A stretch of 64,000 bases of DNA from Lachnospiraceae bacterium FE2018 (GCA_000702845.1 JNKK01000004.1:1-64000); one strand, 5' to 3'. Shown: positions 8,259-18,081, counted from the stretch's first letter. Notes: generated from the letters alone by a model not told the origin. Program-made: numbers and translations.

Positions 8259-10688
8259 ATGAACACCTCCATGTCATGGATTAAAATGTATGTCCCGGAT
8301 CTGGATGTCACGCCGCAGGAGTATATGGACGGCATGACTCTGTCCGGTACGAAGGTTGAAAACTGGGCTGCGCTTGACGAGGATCTTGAGAAGATTATCG
8401 TCGGTCAGGTTAAGGAAATGGAAAAGCATCCGGATGCAGATCATCTGTATATCTGCCAGGTCGATATCGGAGGCGGGGAGACAACGCAGATCGTAACCGG
8501 TGCGCCGAATGTACACCTGGATATGCTGACACCGGTGGTGCTGCCCGGCGGAAAAGTTGCAGGCGGACATGACGGTACGACTACAAAGGGCGGCATTACA
8601 ATCAAAGACGGAAAGCTGCGCGGTGTAGAATCTCACGGAATGATGTGTTCCATCGAAGAACTGGGCACCAGCCGTGAGTTTTATCCGGAAGCACCGGAAT
8701 TCGGCCTCTATGAGTTCGAGGCAGATGCAGGCGTTAAGCCGGGAGACGATGCGATTCATGCGCTCGGCCTGGATGATGTGAATATTGAATACGAAGTAAC
8801 TTCTAACCGTGTGGACTGCTACAGCGTCATCGGAATTGCACGTGAGGCAGCAGCGACATTCGGAAAGAAATTCTGTCCGCCGGAAGTAAAAGTGACCGGA
8901 AATGACGAGAACGCTTCCGACTATATTTCCGTTGAAATCCGCAACCGGGAACTTTGTCTGCGTTACTGTGCCCGCGTGGTGAAAAATGTAAAAATCGGTC
9001 CGTCTCCGAAGTGGATGCAGCGCGCACTGGCGTCGAACGGAATCCGTCCGATAAATAATCTGGTCGACATTACCAACTATGTCATGGAAGAATACGGCCA
9101 GCCGATGCATGCGTATGATCTGGATAAGATTGCCGGCCGCAGGATCATTGTCAGCAATGCCGAAGACGGCGAAAAATTTGTCACACTTGACGGCCAGGAA
9201 CGTATCATGGATCACGATGTGCTGATGATTCGTGACGCTGAAAAGGCAGTCGGAATTGCCGGTATCATGGGCGGTGAAGATTCCATGATAACAGATGATG
9301 TGCAGAACCTTCTGTTTGAAGCGGCGAATTTTGACGGGACGAATATTCGTCTGTCTGCAAAGCGCATTGGTCTCAGAACAGATGCTTCCGGCAAGTTTGA
9401 AAAGGGTCTGGATCCGAATAATGCGGAAGCGGCCATCAACCGCGCATGCCAGCTGATTGAAGAATTCGGTGCCGGTGAAGTTGTCGGCGGTATCGTTGAT
9501 GATTACGAAAACCCTGTAGGAGAGCGGCGTGTGCCGTTTGAGCCGGAGAAGATTAACGCACTTCTCGGTACAGAACTCACGGAAGAAGCGATGTTGAAAT
9601 ATCTCGCGTCTGTCGAACTGTTTCAGGATCAGGAGACAAAGGAAATAATCGTGCCGACATTCCGGCAGGATGTATACCGTACCTGTGACATCGCGGAAGA
9701 GGTTGCCAGATTCTTCGGATATGATAATATTCCGACAACACTTCCGTCCGGCGAGGCCACAACAGGCAAGCTGCCGTTTAAACTGCGTATTGAAGAGAAG
9801 GCACGTGACGTTGCGGAATTCTGTGGATTCTCACAGGGAATGTGCTATTCTTTCGAGAGCCCGAAGGTATTTGACAAGCTGCGCCTTGATGCAGATGACC
9901 CGCTCCGTAATGCCATTCAGATTTCCAATCCGCTCGGAGACGATTTCTCGATTATGCGCACAACGCCTGTCAACGGGATTCTGACTTCGCTCTCGACCAA
10001 TTACAACCGCCGCAATAAAGATGTACGCCTCTATGAACTGGGCAACATTTATCTTGCAAAAGAATTGCCTTTGAAGGAACTGCCGGAAGAGCGGATGCAG
10101 TTTACACTCGGCATGTACGGTCACTGTGACTTTTATGACATGAAGGGAGTTGTCGAGGGGTTCTTTGCGCAGATCGGCATGCATAACCTCGTGCGGTATG
10201 ACAAAAACGCAGGGAAGAACTTCCTGCATCCGGGACGTCAGGCACTGATCATTTATGATGACGTGACCGTGGGATATCTCGGCGAACTTCATCCGGAAGT
10301 TGCGGCCGGCTATTCTCTGGCAGGAACAAGAACCTATCTGGCAGTACTGGATCTTCCGGCGATTCTTCCGTTTGCGACATTCGACAGAAAGTTTGTCGGC
10401 ATTGCGCGCTATCCGGCAGTCACCAGAGATCTTTCTATGGTTGTTCCGATGGTGATCGAGGCTGCGGCAATTGAAGATATGATTCGCCAGCGCGGCGGCA
10501 AGATTCTTGAGAGTCTGGATCTGTTCGACCTTTATGAAGGAGACCAGGTTGCAGAAGGCTACAAATCCATGGCATATTCGATTGTATTCCGTTCTTCTGA
10601 GAAAACGCTGGAAGAAGCGGATATTGCATCTGCCATGAAGAAAATCCTGAACGGACTGTCCAGCATGGGAATAGAGTTGAGACAGTAG
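8259..10688 (+). CDS. pheT: Phenylalanyl-tRNA synthetase beta subunit
   Basis: The 809-residue partner of PheS in the (alpha-beta)2 enzyme. Seen in order: an N-terminal OB-fold tRNA-binding domain (about 40-155, with HPDADHL), the B3/B4 editing domain, the B5 region, a catalytic-like core starting near INNLVDITNYVMEE, and a C-terminal FDX anticodon-binding domain (about 715-808, beginning FVGIARYPAVTRDLS). The length is normal. AAAAGGAGAAAAC precedes the ATG. It shares the T-box-controlled transcript with pheS. A repeat array begins about 65 bp after the stop. Confidence 0.97.
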   Translation: MNTSMSWIKMYVPDLDVTPQEYMDGMTLSGTKVENWAALDEDLEKIIVGQVKEMEKHPDADHLYICQVDIGGGETTQIVTGAPNVHLDMLTPVVLPGGKVAGGHDGTTTKGGITIKDGKLRGVESHGMMCSIEELGTSREFYPEAPEFGLYEFEADAGVKPGDDAIHALGLDDVNIEYEVTSNRVDCYSVIGIAREAAATFGKKFCPPEVKVTGNDENASDYISVEIRNRELCLRYCARVVKNVKIGPSPKWMQRALASNGIRPINNLVDITNYVMEEYGQPMHAYDLDKIAGRRIIVSNAEDGEKFVTLDGQERIMDHDVLMIRDAEKAVGIAGIMGGEDSMITDDVQNLLFEAANFDGTNIRLSAKRIGLRTDASGKFEKGLDPNNAEAAINRACQLIEEFGAGEVVGGIVDDYENPVGERRVPFEPEKINALLGTELTEEAMLKYLASVELFQDQETKEIIVPTFRQDVYRTCDIAEEVARFFGYDNIPTTLPSGEATTGKLPFKLRIEEKARDVAEFCGFSQGMCYSFESPKVFDKLRLDADDPLRNAIQISNPLGDDFSIMRTTPVNGILTSLSTNYNRRNKDVRLYELGNIYLAKELPLKELPEERMQFTLGMYGHCDFYDMKGVVEGFFAQIGMHNLVRYDKNAGKNFLHPGRQALIIYDDVTVGYLGELHPEVAAGYSLAGTRTYLAVLDLPAILPFATFDRKFVGIARYPAVTRDLSMVVPMVIEAAAIEDMIRQRGGKILESLDLFDLYEGDQVAEGYKSMAYSIVFRSSEKTLEEADIASAMKKILNGLSSMGIELRQ

Positions 10689-10752
10689 GATTGTTAATAT
10701 AAGGGTTCTTTAAGTGAGTACGCGCCCGGCAGATTCTTCAATTTTGGGAAAA

Positions 10753-11304
10753 TGCATCCGCAAAAGATAGTATGTCCAGGGTGCGGATGCACAAAAAATG
10801 AAAAACAACCTCAGCCAAAGAGAAAGAATCAAGAAAAGTGCATCCGCAAGCAAGAGTTTGCCAGGGATGCGGATGCCAGAAATCTGAAATCAATCCTCTG
10901 ACGAGGAGAAGAAATCAAGAAAAGTGCATCCGCAAGTGAGCGTTTGTCAGGTATGCGGATGCATAAAACATAGAAACAACCTTCAGGCGAAGGGAAACAA
11001 ACAAAAAAAGTGCATCCGCAAGTGAAGGTTTATCGGGAATGCGGATGCATAAAAACAGAAAGCAAGCCTGAGACGAAGAAAATCAAACAAGAAGAGTGCA
11101 TCCGCAGGCGAGCGTTTGTCCGGGATGCGGATGCACAAATGGTCAAAAAGCGCTGGTCAAGGATAGAAAAGCAAGAGGCTGAGAGACTGAGTCCGGAAAC
11201 GTATATTGTCACAAAATCACCCGAACGCAATTAAACCACCCTTTTGTAGTCAATTTCTCATTATATGCATCCGCAAGCGAGTGTTTGCCGGGAATTCGGA
11301 TGCA
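10753..11304. repeat. Tandem hairpin-repeat array, period about 86 bp (six palindromes)
   Basis: Six 39-bp units each have the arms TGCATCCGCA and TGCGGATGCA around a 19-bp loop. They lie at 10753-10791, 10839-10877, 10926-10964, 11011-11049, 11097-11135 and 11266-11304; units 2 and 6 have one altered base in the right arm. Start-to-start spacing is 86, 87, 85 and 86 bp, then 169 (about two periods). The 46-48-bp spacers between units 1-5 are themselves related and carry a small CCTTC...GAAGG-type hairpin. The segment after unit 5 (from 11134) recurs in altered form after unit 6 (from 11303). No gene is seen from 10689 to 11434. A diverged copy of the family is at 22138-22260. Confidence 0.9.
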
Positions 11305-11434
11305 CAAATAGTCAAAAGGCTCTGATCAAGGATAGAAAAGCAAGAGGCAGAGTCCGGAGACATATAGAATCACACAATCACCCGAACACAATTAAACCAC
11401 TCTTAAATACATAAAAAGAGGTATTACAAATGCT

Positions 11435-12088
11435 ATGAAGCTTTATGTCATTAGACACGGCCAGACAGACTGGAATAAAGAAGGCCGTCTGCAGGGGCAC
11501 AGCGGCGCGGATCTGAATGAGAACGGGGTTGCGCTGGCAGAGGAAACAGCGCAATATCTGCAGGATGTTCCATTTGACCTCTGCTTTACCAGCCCGGCGC
11601 TGCGCGCGGAGCATACTGCTCAGATCATTTTGAATAACCGGATAATTCCGGTGATTGAAGATGAGCGTCTGCTGGAGATCGGATTTGGTATCTGGGAAGG
11701 GATTCCCGCATTTAGCAAAGATGCTGAAATTAAATTCGAACCGGAAGTTTTTAAAGGATTTCTGAAAGATCCTCTTTCCTATATTCCGCCGGAGGGCGGG
11801 GAGTCAATTTCTGATGTGCTGGAACGTACCGGGAATTTTCTGGATGAGATTCTTGAAGAACCATCCTATCAGGACAAGACGATATTGATTTCCACACACG
11901 GATGTGCCTCCAGAGCACTGATGAACCGCATGTATGAGGAGCCGGACAAGTTCTGGCAGGAAGGTGTGCCTGCAAACTGTGCTGTCAGTATCATTGATGT
12001 TGAGAACGGAATTCCGAAGCTGACATTAAAGGACCATGTATACTGTACATCAGACACAGATGATATGTGGGCAAAACAGAAACTATGA
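11435..12088 (+). CDS. Histidine phosphatase family protein (phosphoglycerate mutase-like)
   Basis: The 217-residue protein begins with the family signature [11 protein letters not shown] (RHG motif, phospho-accepting His near residue 8) and has the second conserved His in [10 protein letters not shown] near residue 155. Members include phosphoglycerate mutase-like phosphatases and CobC-type alpha-ribazole phosphatases. The gene is far from the cobalamin cluster, so I leave the substrate open. It ends in an ATGA overlap with queA, implying coupled translation. An AGAGG ribosome site lies rather far (13 nt) from the ATG. Confidence 0.85.
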   Translation: MKLYVIRHGQTDWNKEGRLQGHSGADLNENGVALAEETAQYLQDVPFDLCFTSPALRAEHTAQIILNNRIIPVIEDERLLEIGFGIWEGIPAFSKDAEIKFEPEVFKGFLKDPLSYIPPEGGESISDVLERTGNFLDEILEEPSYQDKTILISTHGCASRALMNRMYEEPDKFWQEGVPANCAVSIIDVENGIPKLTLKDHVYCTSDTDDMWAKQKL

Positions 12089-13110
12089 AAACAAGTGATT
12101 TTTACTATGATTTGCCGGAGGAACTGATTGCGCAGGATCCGCTGGAAGACAGAAGTGCATCGCGTATGATGGTGCTGAACCGCAGCACCGGTGAAACAGA
12201 GGATATGCATTTTCACCAGCTGCTGCAGTACCTCCATTCCGGCGACACACTGGTAATCAATGATACAAAAGTCATTCCTGCCCGTTTGTTTGGGAAACGT
12301 GAACCGACCGGCGGCGCTGTGGAGATTCTTCTTTTAAAGCGACACGCGGATGATATCTGGGAAACGCTTGTGCGGCCCGGAAAAAAATGCCGCCCGGGAA
12401 CAGATCTTTCCTTTGGGGAAGGATTGCTGCGCGGCAAGGTGCTGGACACAGTGGAAGATGGAAACAGACTAATTCAGTTCAGCTATTCTGGTATTTTTGA
12501 AGAAATCCTGGATCGGCTCGGCGAAATGCCGCTGCCGCCTTATATTACGCATAAGCTGCAGGACAAAAACAGGTATCAGACCGTTTATGCAAAGCATGAT
12601 GGATCTGCTGCCGCACCGACGGCAGGCCTGCATTTTACAAAAGAGCTTCTGCAGGAAGCTGAAGCTACAGGGATCCGGATTGCGCGCGTGACTCTGCATG
12701 TCGGGCTCGGAACATTTCGGCCGGTAAAAGTGGAGGATGTCACGCAGCATCACATGCATTCTGAATACTATGAAATCAGTTCTGAAGCAGCGGAACTGAT
12801 CAATGAAACGCATGAACGCGGCGGACGTGTGATCGCTGTGGGAACGACCAGCTGCCGGACACTGGAATCCGCAGCATCAGAGGATGGAACGATACAGCCG
12901 TGCAGCGGATGGACAGATATTTTCATTTATCCGGGTTATCGTTTTAAGGTGGTCGAAGGCCTGATCACAAACTTTCATCTTCCGGAATCGACTTTAATTA
13001 TGCTGGTTTCTGCATTTGCCGGAAAGGAGCATGTTCTTGATGCATATCGCCGCGCAGTGGAAGAGCGGTACAGATTTTTCTCCTTTGGAGATGCCATGCT
13101 GATTCTGTGA
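12085..13110 (+). CDS. queA: S-adenosylmethionine:tRNA ribosyltransferase-isomerase QueA
   Basis: It transfers and isomerises the ribosyl part of S-adenosylmethionine onto preQ1-modified tRNA to give epoxyqueuosine, a step of queuosine formation at the wobble position. The protein has 341 residues with the family start ([15 protein letters not shown]), the [10 protein letters not shown] stretch near residue 178, and TTSCRTLES near residue 256. I take the ATG at 12085, which overlaps the stop of the preceding gene, over the in-frame ATG at 12067, because homologues begin with the Lys-Thr-Ser-Asp-Phe stretch. Other queuosine genes are not in the window. Confidence 0.95.
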   Translation: MKTSDFYYDLPEELIAQDPLEDRSASRMMVLNRSTGETEDMHFHQLLQYLHSGDTLVINDTKVIPARLFGKREPTGGAVEILLLKRHADDIWETLVRPGKKCRPGTDLSFGEGLLRGKVLDTVEDGNRLIQFSYSGIFEEILDRLGEMPLPPYITHKLQDKNRYQTVYAKHDGSAAAPTAGLHFTKELLQEAEATGIRIARVTLHVGLGTFRPVKVEDVTQHHMHSEYYEISSEAAELINETHERGGRVIAVGTTSCRTLESAASEDGTIQPCSGWTDIFIYPGYRFKVVEGLITNFHLPESTLIMLVSAFAGKEHVLDAYRRAVEERYRFFSFGDAMLIL

Positions 13111-13135
13111 ATCAGCAAATATTATCTGAACAAAG

Positions 13136-13164
13136 AAGGTTGCAATCTGCGGCCTTTTTTGTTA
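13136..13164 (+). terminator. Terminator after queA
   Basis: AAGGTTGCA (13136-13144) pairs with TGCGGCCTT (13148-13156) with two G-U pairs, followed by a T-run. Confidence 0.75.
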
Positions 13165-13179
13165 TATTTGCTATGAAAA

Positions 13180-13197
13180 TTGTTAGAAAAAAAACAA
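13180..13197. promoter_or_regulatory. Candidate Rex operator upstream of the CoA-transferase gene
   Basis: The 18-bp stretch is TTGTTAG-AAAA-AAAACAA, set against the clostridial Rex consensus TTGTTAA-N4-TTAACAA: one mismatch in the left half and two in the right. It lies 159 bp before the start of but. The A-run makes a chance match easier, but a better Rex site lies before bcd, the next gene in the same pathway. No clear promoter was recognised between this site and the gene. Confidence 0.45.
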
Positions 13198-13355
13198 TCT
13201 GATCAGTAAGACAGATCGGCAGCTTCAGTTAGAAATACAAATAAGAAGTGTTTTATTCTCGCAGAGAGCGGATACGTAACCCTTAAAACAGTTTCAGCTT
13301 CTGCAGGCGGCAGAAGTAAGGAAACGTAATTGTGATGATTCCGGAGGAAAAAGAA

Positions 13356-14699
13356 ATGGATGTACAAAAACTGTATCAGCAGAAACTTGTATCAGCCAAA
13401 GAGGCTGTCAAGGTTGTAAAATCCGGTGACTGGGTTGATTATGGATGGTGCTGCAATCATCCGTACGATCTTGACATTGCGCTGGCGGCCAGAAAAGATG
13501 AACTCTATGATGTGAAGCTGCGCGGCGGCGTAACAATGTGGGTCCCGGAAGTCGCCAAAGCAGAAGATGCGGCAGATCATTTTACCTGGAATTCCTGGCA
13601 CTGCACTGGCGCAGACCGGAAAGTGATTCAGGCGGGTGTCGGATACTTTGCACCGATGCGTTACTCCGAACTTCCGCGTTTTTACCGCGACGGAAATGCC
13701 ACTGTAGACGTAGCAATGATCCAGGTAACGCCGATGGACGCCCACGGCAATTTTAACTATGGTCTTTCAGCTTCCCATCTGGCCGACATGCTTTCTGTGG
13801 CAAAGACGATCATCGTGGAAGTAAATGAGAATCAGCCATGGGTATATGGGCTTACAGGATCGGAGATTAACATCAGGGACGTAGATTTCGTTGTGGAAGG
13901 AAGCAATCCGCCGGTTGCAGCAATGGGAGCTGCCGGAGAGCCGACTGAGATCGACAAGGCAGTGGCACAGAAGATCGTGGAAGAGATTCCGGACGGTGCA
14001 TGCCTGCAGCTTGGAATCGGTGGTATGCCGAATGCTGTCGGCGCAATGATTGCACAGTCTGATTTGAAAGATCTCTCTGTTCACACGGAAATGTATGTAG
14101 ACAGCTTTTATGAAATTGCAAAGGCAGGCAAGATTACCGGAAAGCGCAAAGCACTCGATAAAGGCCGTCAGGTTTACGCGTTTGCGGCAGGAACGAAGGA
14201 GATGTATGACTACATCAATCGTAATCCGGATGTTATGTGCGCGCCGATTGACTACACCAATGATGTACGTGTTATTGCCCAGATTGACAATTTCATTTCA
14301 ATCAACAATGCGATTGACATGGATCTGTTCGGACAGGTCAATGCAGAGACGGCAGGTACCCGTCATATTTCCGGAACCGGCGGTCAGCTTGATTTCGTCA
14401 TGGGAGCATATCTTTCCAGGGGCGGCAAGAGCTTTGTCTGCATGTCTTCTACGATTACTGATAAGCAGGGCAATCTGAAAAGCCGTATTGCACCGGTCCT
14501 CAATTCCGGCAGTGTTGTGACGGACCCGCGCAGTTGTGTTCACTATCTTGTGACAGAATACGGCATGGTCAATCTGAAAGGTCTTGCAACCTGGGAGAGA
14601 GCGGAGCAGATTATTTCCATTGCGCATCCGGACTTCAGAGATGAACTGATTCAGGAAGCAGAGAAACTGCATATCTGGAGAAGAAGTAACAAGAGATAA
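13356..14699 (+). CDS. but: Butyryl-CoA:acetate CoA-transferase (acetyl-CoA hydrolase/transferase family)
   Basis: It exchanges CoA between butyryl-CoA and acetate, the last step of butyrate formation in many gut Clostridia. The 447-residue protein has SGDWVDYGW near residue 22, the GIGGMPNAV stretch (220-228), a probable catalytic Glu245 in HTEMYVDS, and GTGGQLDFV later on. It ends HIWRRSNK, as the Roseburia-type enzymes do. I chose the ATG at 13356, right behind GGAGGAAAAAGAA, over the upstream in-frame ATG at 13332. The adjacent bcd-etfBA supports a butyrate role. A 4-hydroxybutyrate or propionate CoA-transferase is the main alternative. Confidence 0.85.
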   Translation: MDVQKLYQQKLVSAKEAVKVVKSGDWVDYGWCCNHPYDLDIALAARKDELYDVKLRGGVTMWVPEVAKAEDAADHFTWNSWHCTGADRKVIQAGVGYFAPMRYSELPRFYRDGNATVDVAMIQVTPMDAHGNFNYGLSASHLADMLSVAKTIIVEVNENQPWVYGLTGSEINIRDVDFVVEGSNPPVAAMGAAGEPTEIDKAVAQKIVEEIPDGACLQLGIGGMPNAVGAMIAQSDLKDLSVHTEMYVDSFYEIAKAGKITGKRKALDKGRQVYAFAAGTKEMYDYINRNPDVMCAPIDYTNDVRVIAQIDNFISINNAIDMDLFGQVNAETAGTRHISGTGGQLDFVMGAYLSRGGKSFVCMSSTITDKQGNLKSRIAPVLNSGSVVTDPRSCVHYLVTEYGMVNLKGLATWERAEQIISIAHPDFRDELIQEAEKLHIWRRSNKR

Positions 14700-14713
14700 A
14701 GAGAGAAAGAAAA

Positions 14714-14740
14714 GGGCTGTTGGTTTCAACAGCTCTTTTA
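14714..14740 (+). terminator. Terminator after but
   Basis: GGGCTGTTG (14714-14722) pairs with CAACAGCTC (14727-14735), followed by TTTTA. It separates but from the bcd operon. Confidence 0.75.
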
Positions 14741-14808
14741 TACTGCACCTCGGATTTTATCAACATTTCCTCAGAAAAATTGTAAAAAAGATGAAAAACA
14801 CGAAAATA

Positions 14809-14826
14809 TTGTTTGACTATTAACAA
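14809..14826. promoter_or_regulatory. Rex operator over the bcd promoter
   Basis: TTGTTTG-ACTA-TTAACAA matches the clostridial Rex consensus TTGTTAA-N4-TTAACAA with the right half perfect and two changes in the left. It covers the -35 box of the bcd promoter, so bound Rex would block RNA polymerase. Rex senses the NADH/NAD+ ratio and is known to repress butyrate-pathway genes in clostridia. No rex gene lies in the window. Confidence 0.75.
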
Positions 14827-14841
14827 TCGAAATGTTATACT
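14813..14841 (+). promoter_or_regulatory. Promoter of bcd-etfB-etfA
   Basis: TTGACT (14813-14818), 17 bp, TATACT (14836-14841). It gives a short leader of about 65 nt before bcd. Confidence 0.85.
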
Positions 14842-14913
14842 GACCTCAGGTTAGTTAAAAAAATATCAATACGGGCGAAACAAGTAGTTAGACAATGTCA
14901 CGAGGAGGATAAA

Positions 14914-16065
14914 ATGGATTTTACATTAGACAAAAAACATGAAATGGCGAGATCGCTCTTTCGGGATTTTGCGCAGGCAGAAGTAAAGCCGCTTGCACAG
15001 GAAGTCGATGAAGAAGAGCGCTTTCCGGTTGAGACCGTCGAAAAGATGGCAAAGTACGGTTTTCTTGGAATTCCGATTCCGAGAGAATACGGCGGACAGG
15101 GCTGCGACATTCTGACTTACGCGATGTGCGTGGAAGAGCTTGCAAAAGTCTGCGCAACCACAGCTGTTATTGTTTCTGCACATACTTCTCTCTGCATGGA
15201 TCCGATTCTGACTTTCGGAACAGAAGAGCAGAAGCAGAAATTCCTGGTTCCGCTCGCAAAGGGTGAAAAACTCGGTGCATTCGGACTGACAGAGCCGGGC
15301 GCAGGTACTGACGCGCAGGGTCAGCAGACCAAGGCTGTTCTGGATGGTGACGAGTGGGTTCTGAACGGAACAAAGGTCTTCATCACAAACGGATATTATG
15401 CAGATATCTATATTGTGATTGCAGTTACCGGTACGGTCGAGAAGAACGGCAAAACCCGCAAAGAAATCTCCGCGTTTATCGTTGAAAAGGGAACACCGGG
15501 ATTCACATTCGGTACAAAAGAGAAGAAGATGGGTATCCGCGGTTCCGCTACTTACGAGCTGATCTTCACAGACTGCCGTATTCCGAAGGAAAATCTCCTT
15601 GGCCAGATCGGCAAGGGCTTTAACATCGCAATGCACACACTGGACGGCGGACGTATCGGTATCGCTTCACAGGCGGTTGGTATTGCAGAAGGCGCGCTTG
15701 ACGTAACGATTGATTATGTCAAAGAAAGAAAGCAGTTCGGAAAGTCGATTGCACAGTTCCAGAATACACAGTTCCAGCTCGCTGATCTGAAGACCAGATG
15801 TGACGCTGCGCAGCTTATGGTTTACCGCGCTGCAAAAGCAAAAGAGACCCAGAAGGATTATGGCATGGAATCTGCTATGGCGAAACTGTATGCAGCTGAA
15901 ACTGCAATGGCTGTTACGACAAAGTGTGTACAGTTGCACGGCGGATACGGCTATATCAGAGATTATGATGTCGAGCGTATGATGCGTGACGCGAAGATCA
16001 CAGAGATCTACGAGGGAACTTCTGAAGTACAGCGCATCGTTATTTCCAATGGACTGCTTAAGTAA
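14914..16065 (+). CDS. bcd: Butyryl-CoA dehydrogenase (short-chain acyl-CoA dehydrogenase)
   Basis: An FAD enzyme that reduces crotonyl-CoA to butyryl-CoA. With EtfAB it can bifurcate electrons from NADH to crotonyl-CoA and ferredoxin. The 383-residue protein has the acyl-CoA dehydrogenase fold with [12 protein letters not shown] near residue 125, GGYGYIRDY near residue 345 and the catalytic base Glu367 in IYEGTSEVQ, the usual place for short-chain enzymes. CGAGGAGG precedes the ATG. It heads a three-gene operon with its own promoter and Rex site. The crotonase, 3-hydroxybutyryl-CoA dehydrogenase and thiolase genes that often travel with it are not adjacent. Confidence 0.93.
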   Translation: MDFTLDKKHEMARSLFRDFAQAEVKPLAQEVDEEERFPVETVEKMAKYGFLGIPIPREYGGQGCDILTYAMCVEELAKVCATTAVIVSAHTSLCMDPILTFGTEEQKQKFLVPLAKGEKLGAFGLTEPGAGTDAQGQQTKAVLDGDEWVLNGTKVFITNGYYADIYIVIAVTGTVEKNGKTRKEISAFIVEKGTPGFTFGTKEKKMGIRGSATYELIFTDCRIPKENLLGQIGKGFNIAMHTLDGGRIGIASQAVGIAEGALDVTIDYVKERKQFGKSIAQFQNTQFQLADLKTRCDAAQLMVYRAAKAKETQKDYGMESAMAKLYAAETAMAVTTKCVQLHGGYGYIRDYDVERMMRDAKITEIYEGTSEVQRIVISNGLLK

Positions 16066-16080
16066 TAGGAGGATTGAATC

Positions 16081-16866
16081 GTGAAAATCGTTGTATGTAT
16101 CAAACAGGTACCGGATACGAAGGGCGGCGTTGCATTCAATCCGGACGGAACACTGAACAGAGGCGCTATGCTGGCAATCATGAATCCGGATGACAAGGCA
16201 GGTCTTGAGGCTGCACTTCGTCTGAAAGATCAGTATGGTGCACATGTAACAGTCCTGACCATGGGCCTTCCGAAGGCTGCCGATGTGCTTCGTGAAGCAC
16301 TTGCCATGGGAGCAGATGATGCTGTTCTGGTAACAGACCGTATTCTTGGCGGCGCTGATACCTGGGCAACGTCCACGACAATTGCCGGCGCACTGCGCAA
16401 CATCGACTATGATCTGATTATCACAGGCCGTCAGGCGATTGACGGTGATACCGCACAGGTCGGACCGCAGATCGCTGAGCACCTGAAGCTTCCGGTCATT
16501 TCTTATACACAAAGCATTGAGGTTCAGGGAGATGAACTCCTTGTAAAACGTCAGTTTGAAGACCGCTATCACATGATTCGCGTAAAAATGCCCTGCCTGC
16601 TGACAGCACTTGCAGAGCTCAACGATCCGCGCTACATGTCCCCGAAGGGCATCTGGGATGCAGTTGATGCAGAAATCACAACATGGGGCAGAAAAGACCT
16701 GAAAGACGTTGAGGATGAAAACCTCGGTCTCGCAGGATCTCCGACCAAGATTGCCAAAGCTTCCGACAAAGTCAGAAAAGGTGCCGGAACTGTTCTGAAA
16801 GATCTGGATCCGGACGGTGCGGCAGAGGCAATCTGCAACAAGTTGCTCGAAAAACACATTATTTGA
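16081..16866 (+). CDS. etfB: Electron transfer flavoprotein beta subunit
   Basis: The 261-residue small subunit of the ETF that hands electrons to or from Bcd. It begins KIVVCIKQVPDT, a standard EtfB start. The GREAL/ALAMGADDAVLV and ITGRQAIDGDTAQVGPQ regions that line the nucleotide site appear near residues 70-130. The start is a GTG at 16081 with AGGAGG about 8 nt upstream and only 15 bp after bcd. The order bcd-etfB-etfA is the usual one in butyrate formers and supports a complex that oxidises NADH and reduces ferredoxin. Confidence 0.95.
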   Translation: MKIVVCIKQVPDTKGGVAFNPDGTLNRGAMLAIMNPDDKAGLEAALRLKDQYGAHVTVLTMGLPKAADVLREALAMGADDAVLVTDRILGGADTWATSTTIAGALRNIDYDLIITGRQAIDGDTAQVGPQIAEHLKLPVISYTQSIEVQGDELLVKRQFEDRYHMIRVKMPCLLTALAELNDPRYMSPKGIWDAVDAEITTWGRKDLKDVEDENLGLAGSPTKIAKASDKVRKGAGTVLKDLDPDGAAEAICNKLLEKHII

Positions 16867-16884
16867 TAAAGGCGGTGGAATAGA

Positions 16885-17928
16885 ATGAATCTGGAAGAAT
16901 TTAAGGGCGTATATGTCTTTGCGCAGCAGGTTGATAATGAACTTGGAAACATTGCCTTCGAGCTTCTTGGTGAGGCGAGAAAGCTTGCAGCTCCCCTGAA
17001 CACACAGGTTACAGCCGTTCTGATCGGCCACAATGTCGGTCCTCTGACAGACCAGCTTGCGGCTTACGGTGCAGACCGTGTTATCGTAGTTGATGATCCG
17101 GAACTTGAAGTATACAGAACTGAGCCATACGCACATGCACTGGCATCTGTGATCCAGAAGTTCAAACCGGAGATCCTTCTGATCGGCGCGACCGCAATCG
17201 GCCGTGACCTCGGTCCGACTGTTTCTGCCCGTGTTGCAACCGGACTGACAGCTGACTGCACACAGCTCGACATCGGTGAATTCCCGATGATTCCGAGACC
17301 GGGTGTTGTACAGAGATCCAATCAGCTTCTGATGACACGTCCTGCATTCGGCGGCAATACAATTGCTACGATCGCATGCCCGGACAATCGTCCGCAGATG
17401 GCGACTGTCCGACCGGGCGTAATGCAGAAAATCGATCCGATTGAAGACGCAGAGGCTGAGATTATCGAATATAATCCGGGATTTATCAAGAACAACCGCT
17501 ATGTCGAGATTGAAGAAGTTGTTAAGGCAGTCAGTGATGTCGTAGATATTCAGGATGCCAAGATTCTTGTATCCGGCGGACGTGGTATGGGCGGTCCGGA
17601 AAACTTTGCAATGCTTCGTGAACTGGCAAAGGTTCTCGGCGGTGAAGTTTCCTGCTCCCGTGCAGTTGTTGATGCAGGCTGGATGCCGAAGGATATGCAG
17701 GTCGGCCAGACCGGTAAGACCGTCCGTCCGCAGCTTTACGTTGCAGTCGGTATTTCAGGTGCGATCCAGCACGTTGCAGGTATGGAAGAGTCTGATTACA
17801 TCATTGCAATTAACAAAGATGAAGACGCTCCGATCTTTGATGTGGCTGATTACGGTATTGTCGGCGATCTGAATAAGGTCGTTCCGAAACTGACCGCACA
17901 GATCAAGGAAGCGCTTGCGAAAAAGTAA
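16885..17928 (+). CDS. etfA: Electron transfer flavoprotein alpha subunit
   Basis: The 347-residue large subunit of the ETF. The N-terminal half is the EtfA-type alpha/beta domain. The C-terminal FAD-binding domain is visible from ILVSGGRGMGGPENF through GQTGKTVRPQLYVAVGISG, where the GQTGKTV loop contacts FAD. Spacing to etfB is 18 bp, with GGCGGTGG as the ribosome site. A strong terminator follows at 17971. In bifurcating ETFs a second FAD is held by EtfB; I cannot tell from reading alone whether this pair bifurcates, but its pairing with bcd in an anaerobe makes it likely. Confidence 0.95.
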   Translation: MNLEEFKGVYVFAQQVDNELGNIAFELLGEARKLAAPLNTQVTAVLIGHNVGPLTDQLAAYGADRVIVVDDPELEVYRTEPYAHALASVIQKFKPEILLIGATAIGRDLGPTVSARVATGLTADCTQLDIGEFPMIPRPGVVQRSNQLLMTRPAFGGNTIATIACPDNRPQMATVRPGVMQKIDPIEDAEAEIIEYNPGFIKNNRYVEIEEVVKAVSDVVDIQDAKILVSGGRGMGGPENFAMLRELAKVLGGEVSCSRAVVDAGWMPKDMQVGQTGKTVRPQLYVAVGISGAIQHVAGMEESDYIIAINKDEDAPIFDVADYGIVGDLNKVVPKLTAQIKEALAKK

Positions 17929-17970
17929 ATAGCCAGCGTTGTGATAACAAATCACTTCTATATACCCTCC

Positions 17971-18005
17971 GGAGCCATTCTGCAAATGCAGGATGGCTCC
18001 TTGCA
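17971..18005 (+). terminator. Terminator of the bcd-etfBA operon
   Basis: GGAGCCATTCTGC (17971-17983) and GCAGGATGGCTCC (17988-18000) form a near-perfect 13-bp stem with an AAAT loop, followed by TTGCATTTT. The 258-bp gap to ddh also holds a GC-rich inverted repeat near 18016-18043 and the ddh promoter. Confidence 0.85.
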
Positions 18006-18052
18006 TTTTCAGTCCGCCCGCCTGCAGGCAGGTCCGCGCGGGCTCATGACTT

Positions 18053-18081
18053 TTGACACTGTAATCATAATAGATTAAGAT
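18053..18081 (+). promoter_or_regulatory. ddh promoter
   Basis: TTGACA (18053-18058), 17 bp, TAAGAT (18076-18081). The leader to ddh is about 100 nt with no recognised riboswitch. Confidence 0.7.

Noticed and set aside
11010-11234. A 74-residue plus-strand frame and a 66-residue minus-strand frame
   Set aside because: Both lie within the repeat array, have no ribosome site and encode low-complexity sequence dictated by the repeats.
10753-11304. CRISPR array
   Set aside because: The repeats are evenly spaced, but the spacers are related to one another, the repeats vary, and no cas genes are present. A tandem hairpin repeat explains it better.
15667-17136. A 489-residue minus-strand frame over bcd, etfB and etfA
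   Set aside because: It is antisense to three clearly functional genes. The translation is Cys/Ser/Ile-rich without domains, and there is no ribosome site.
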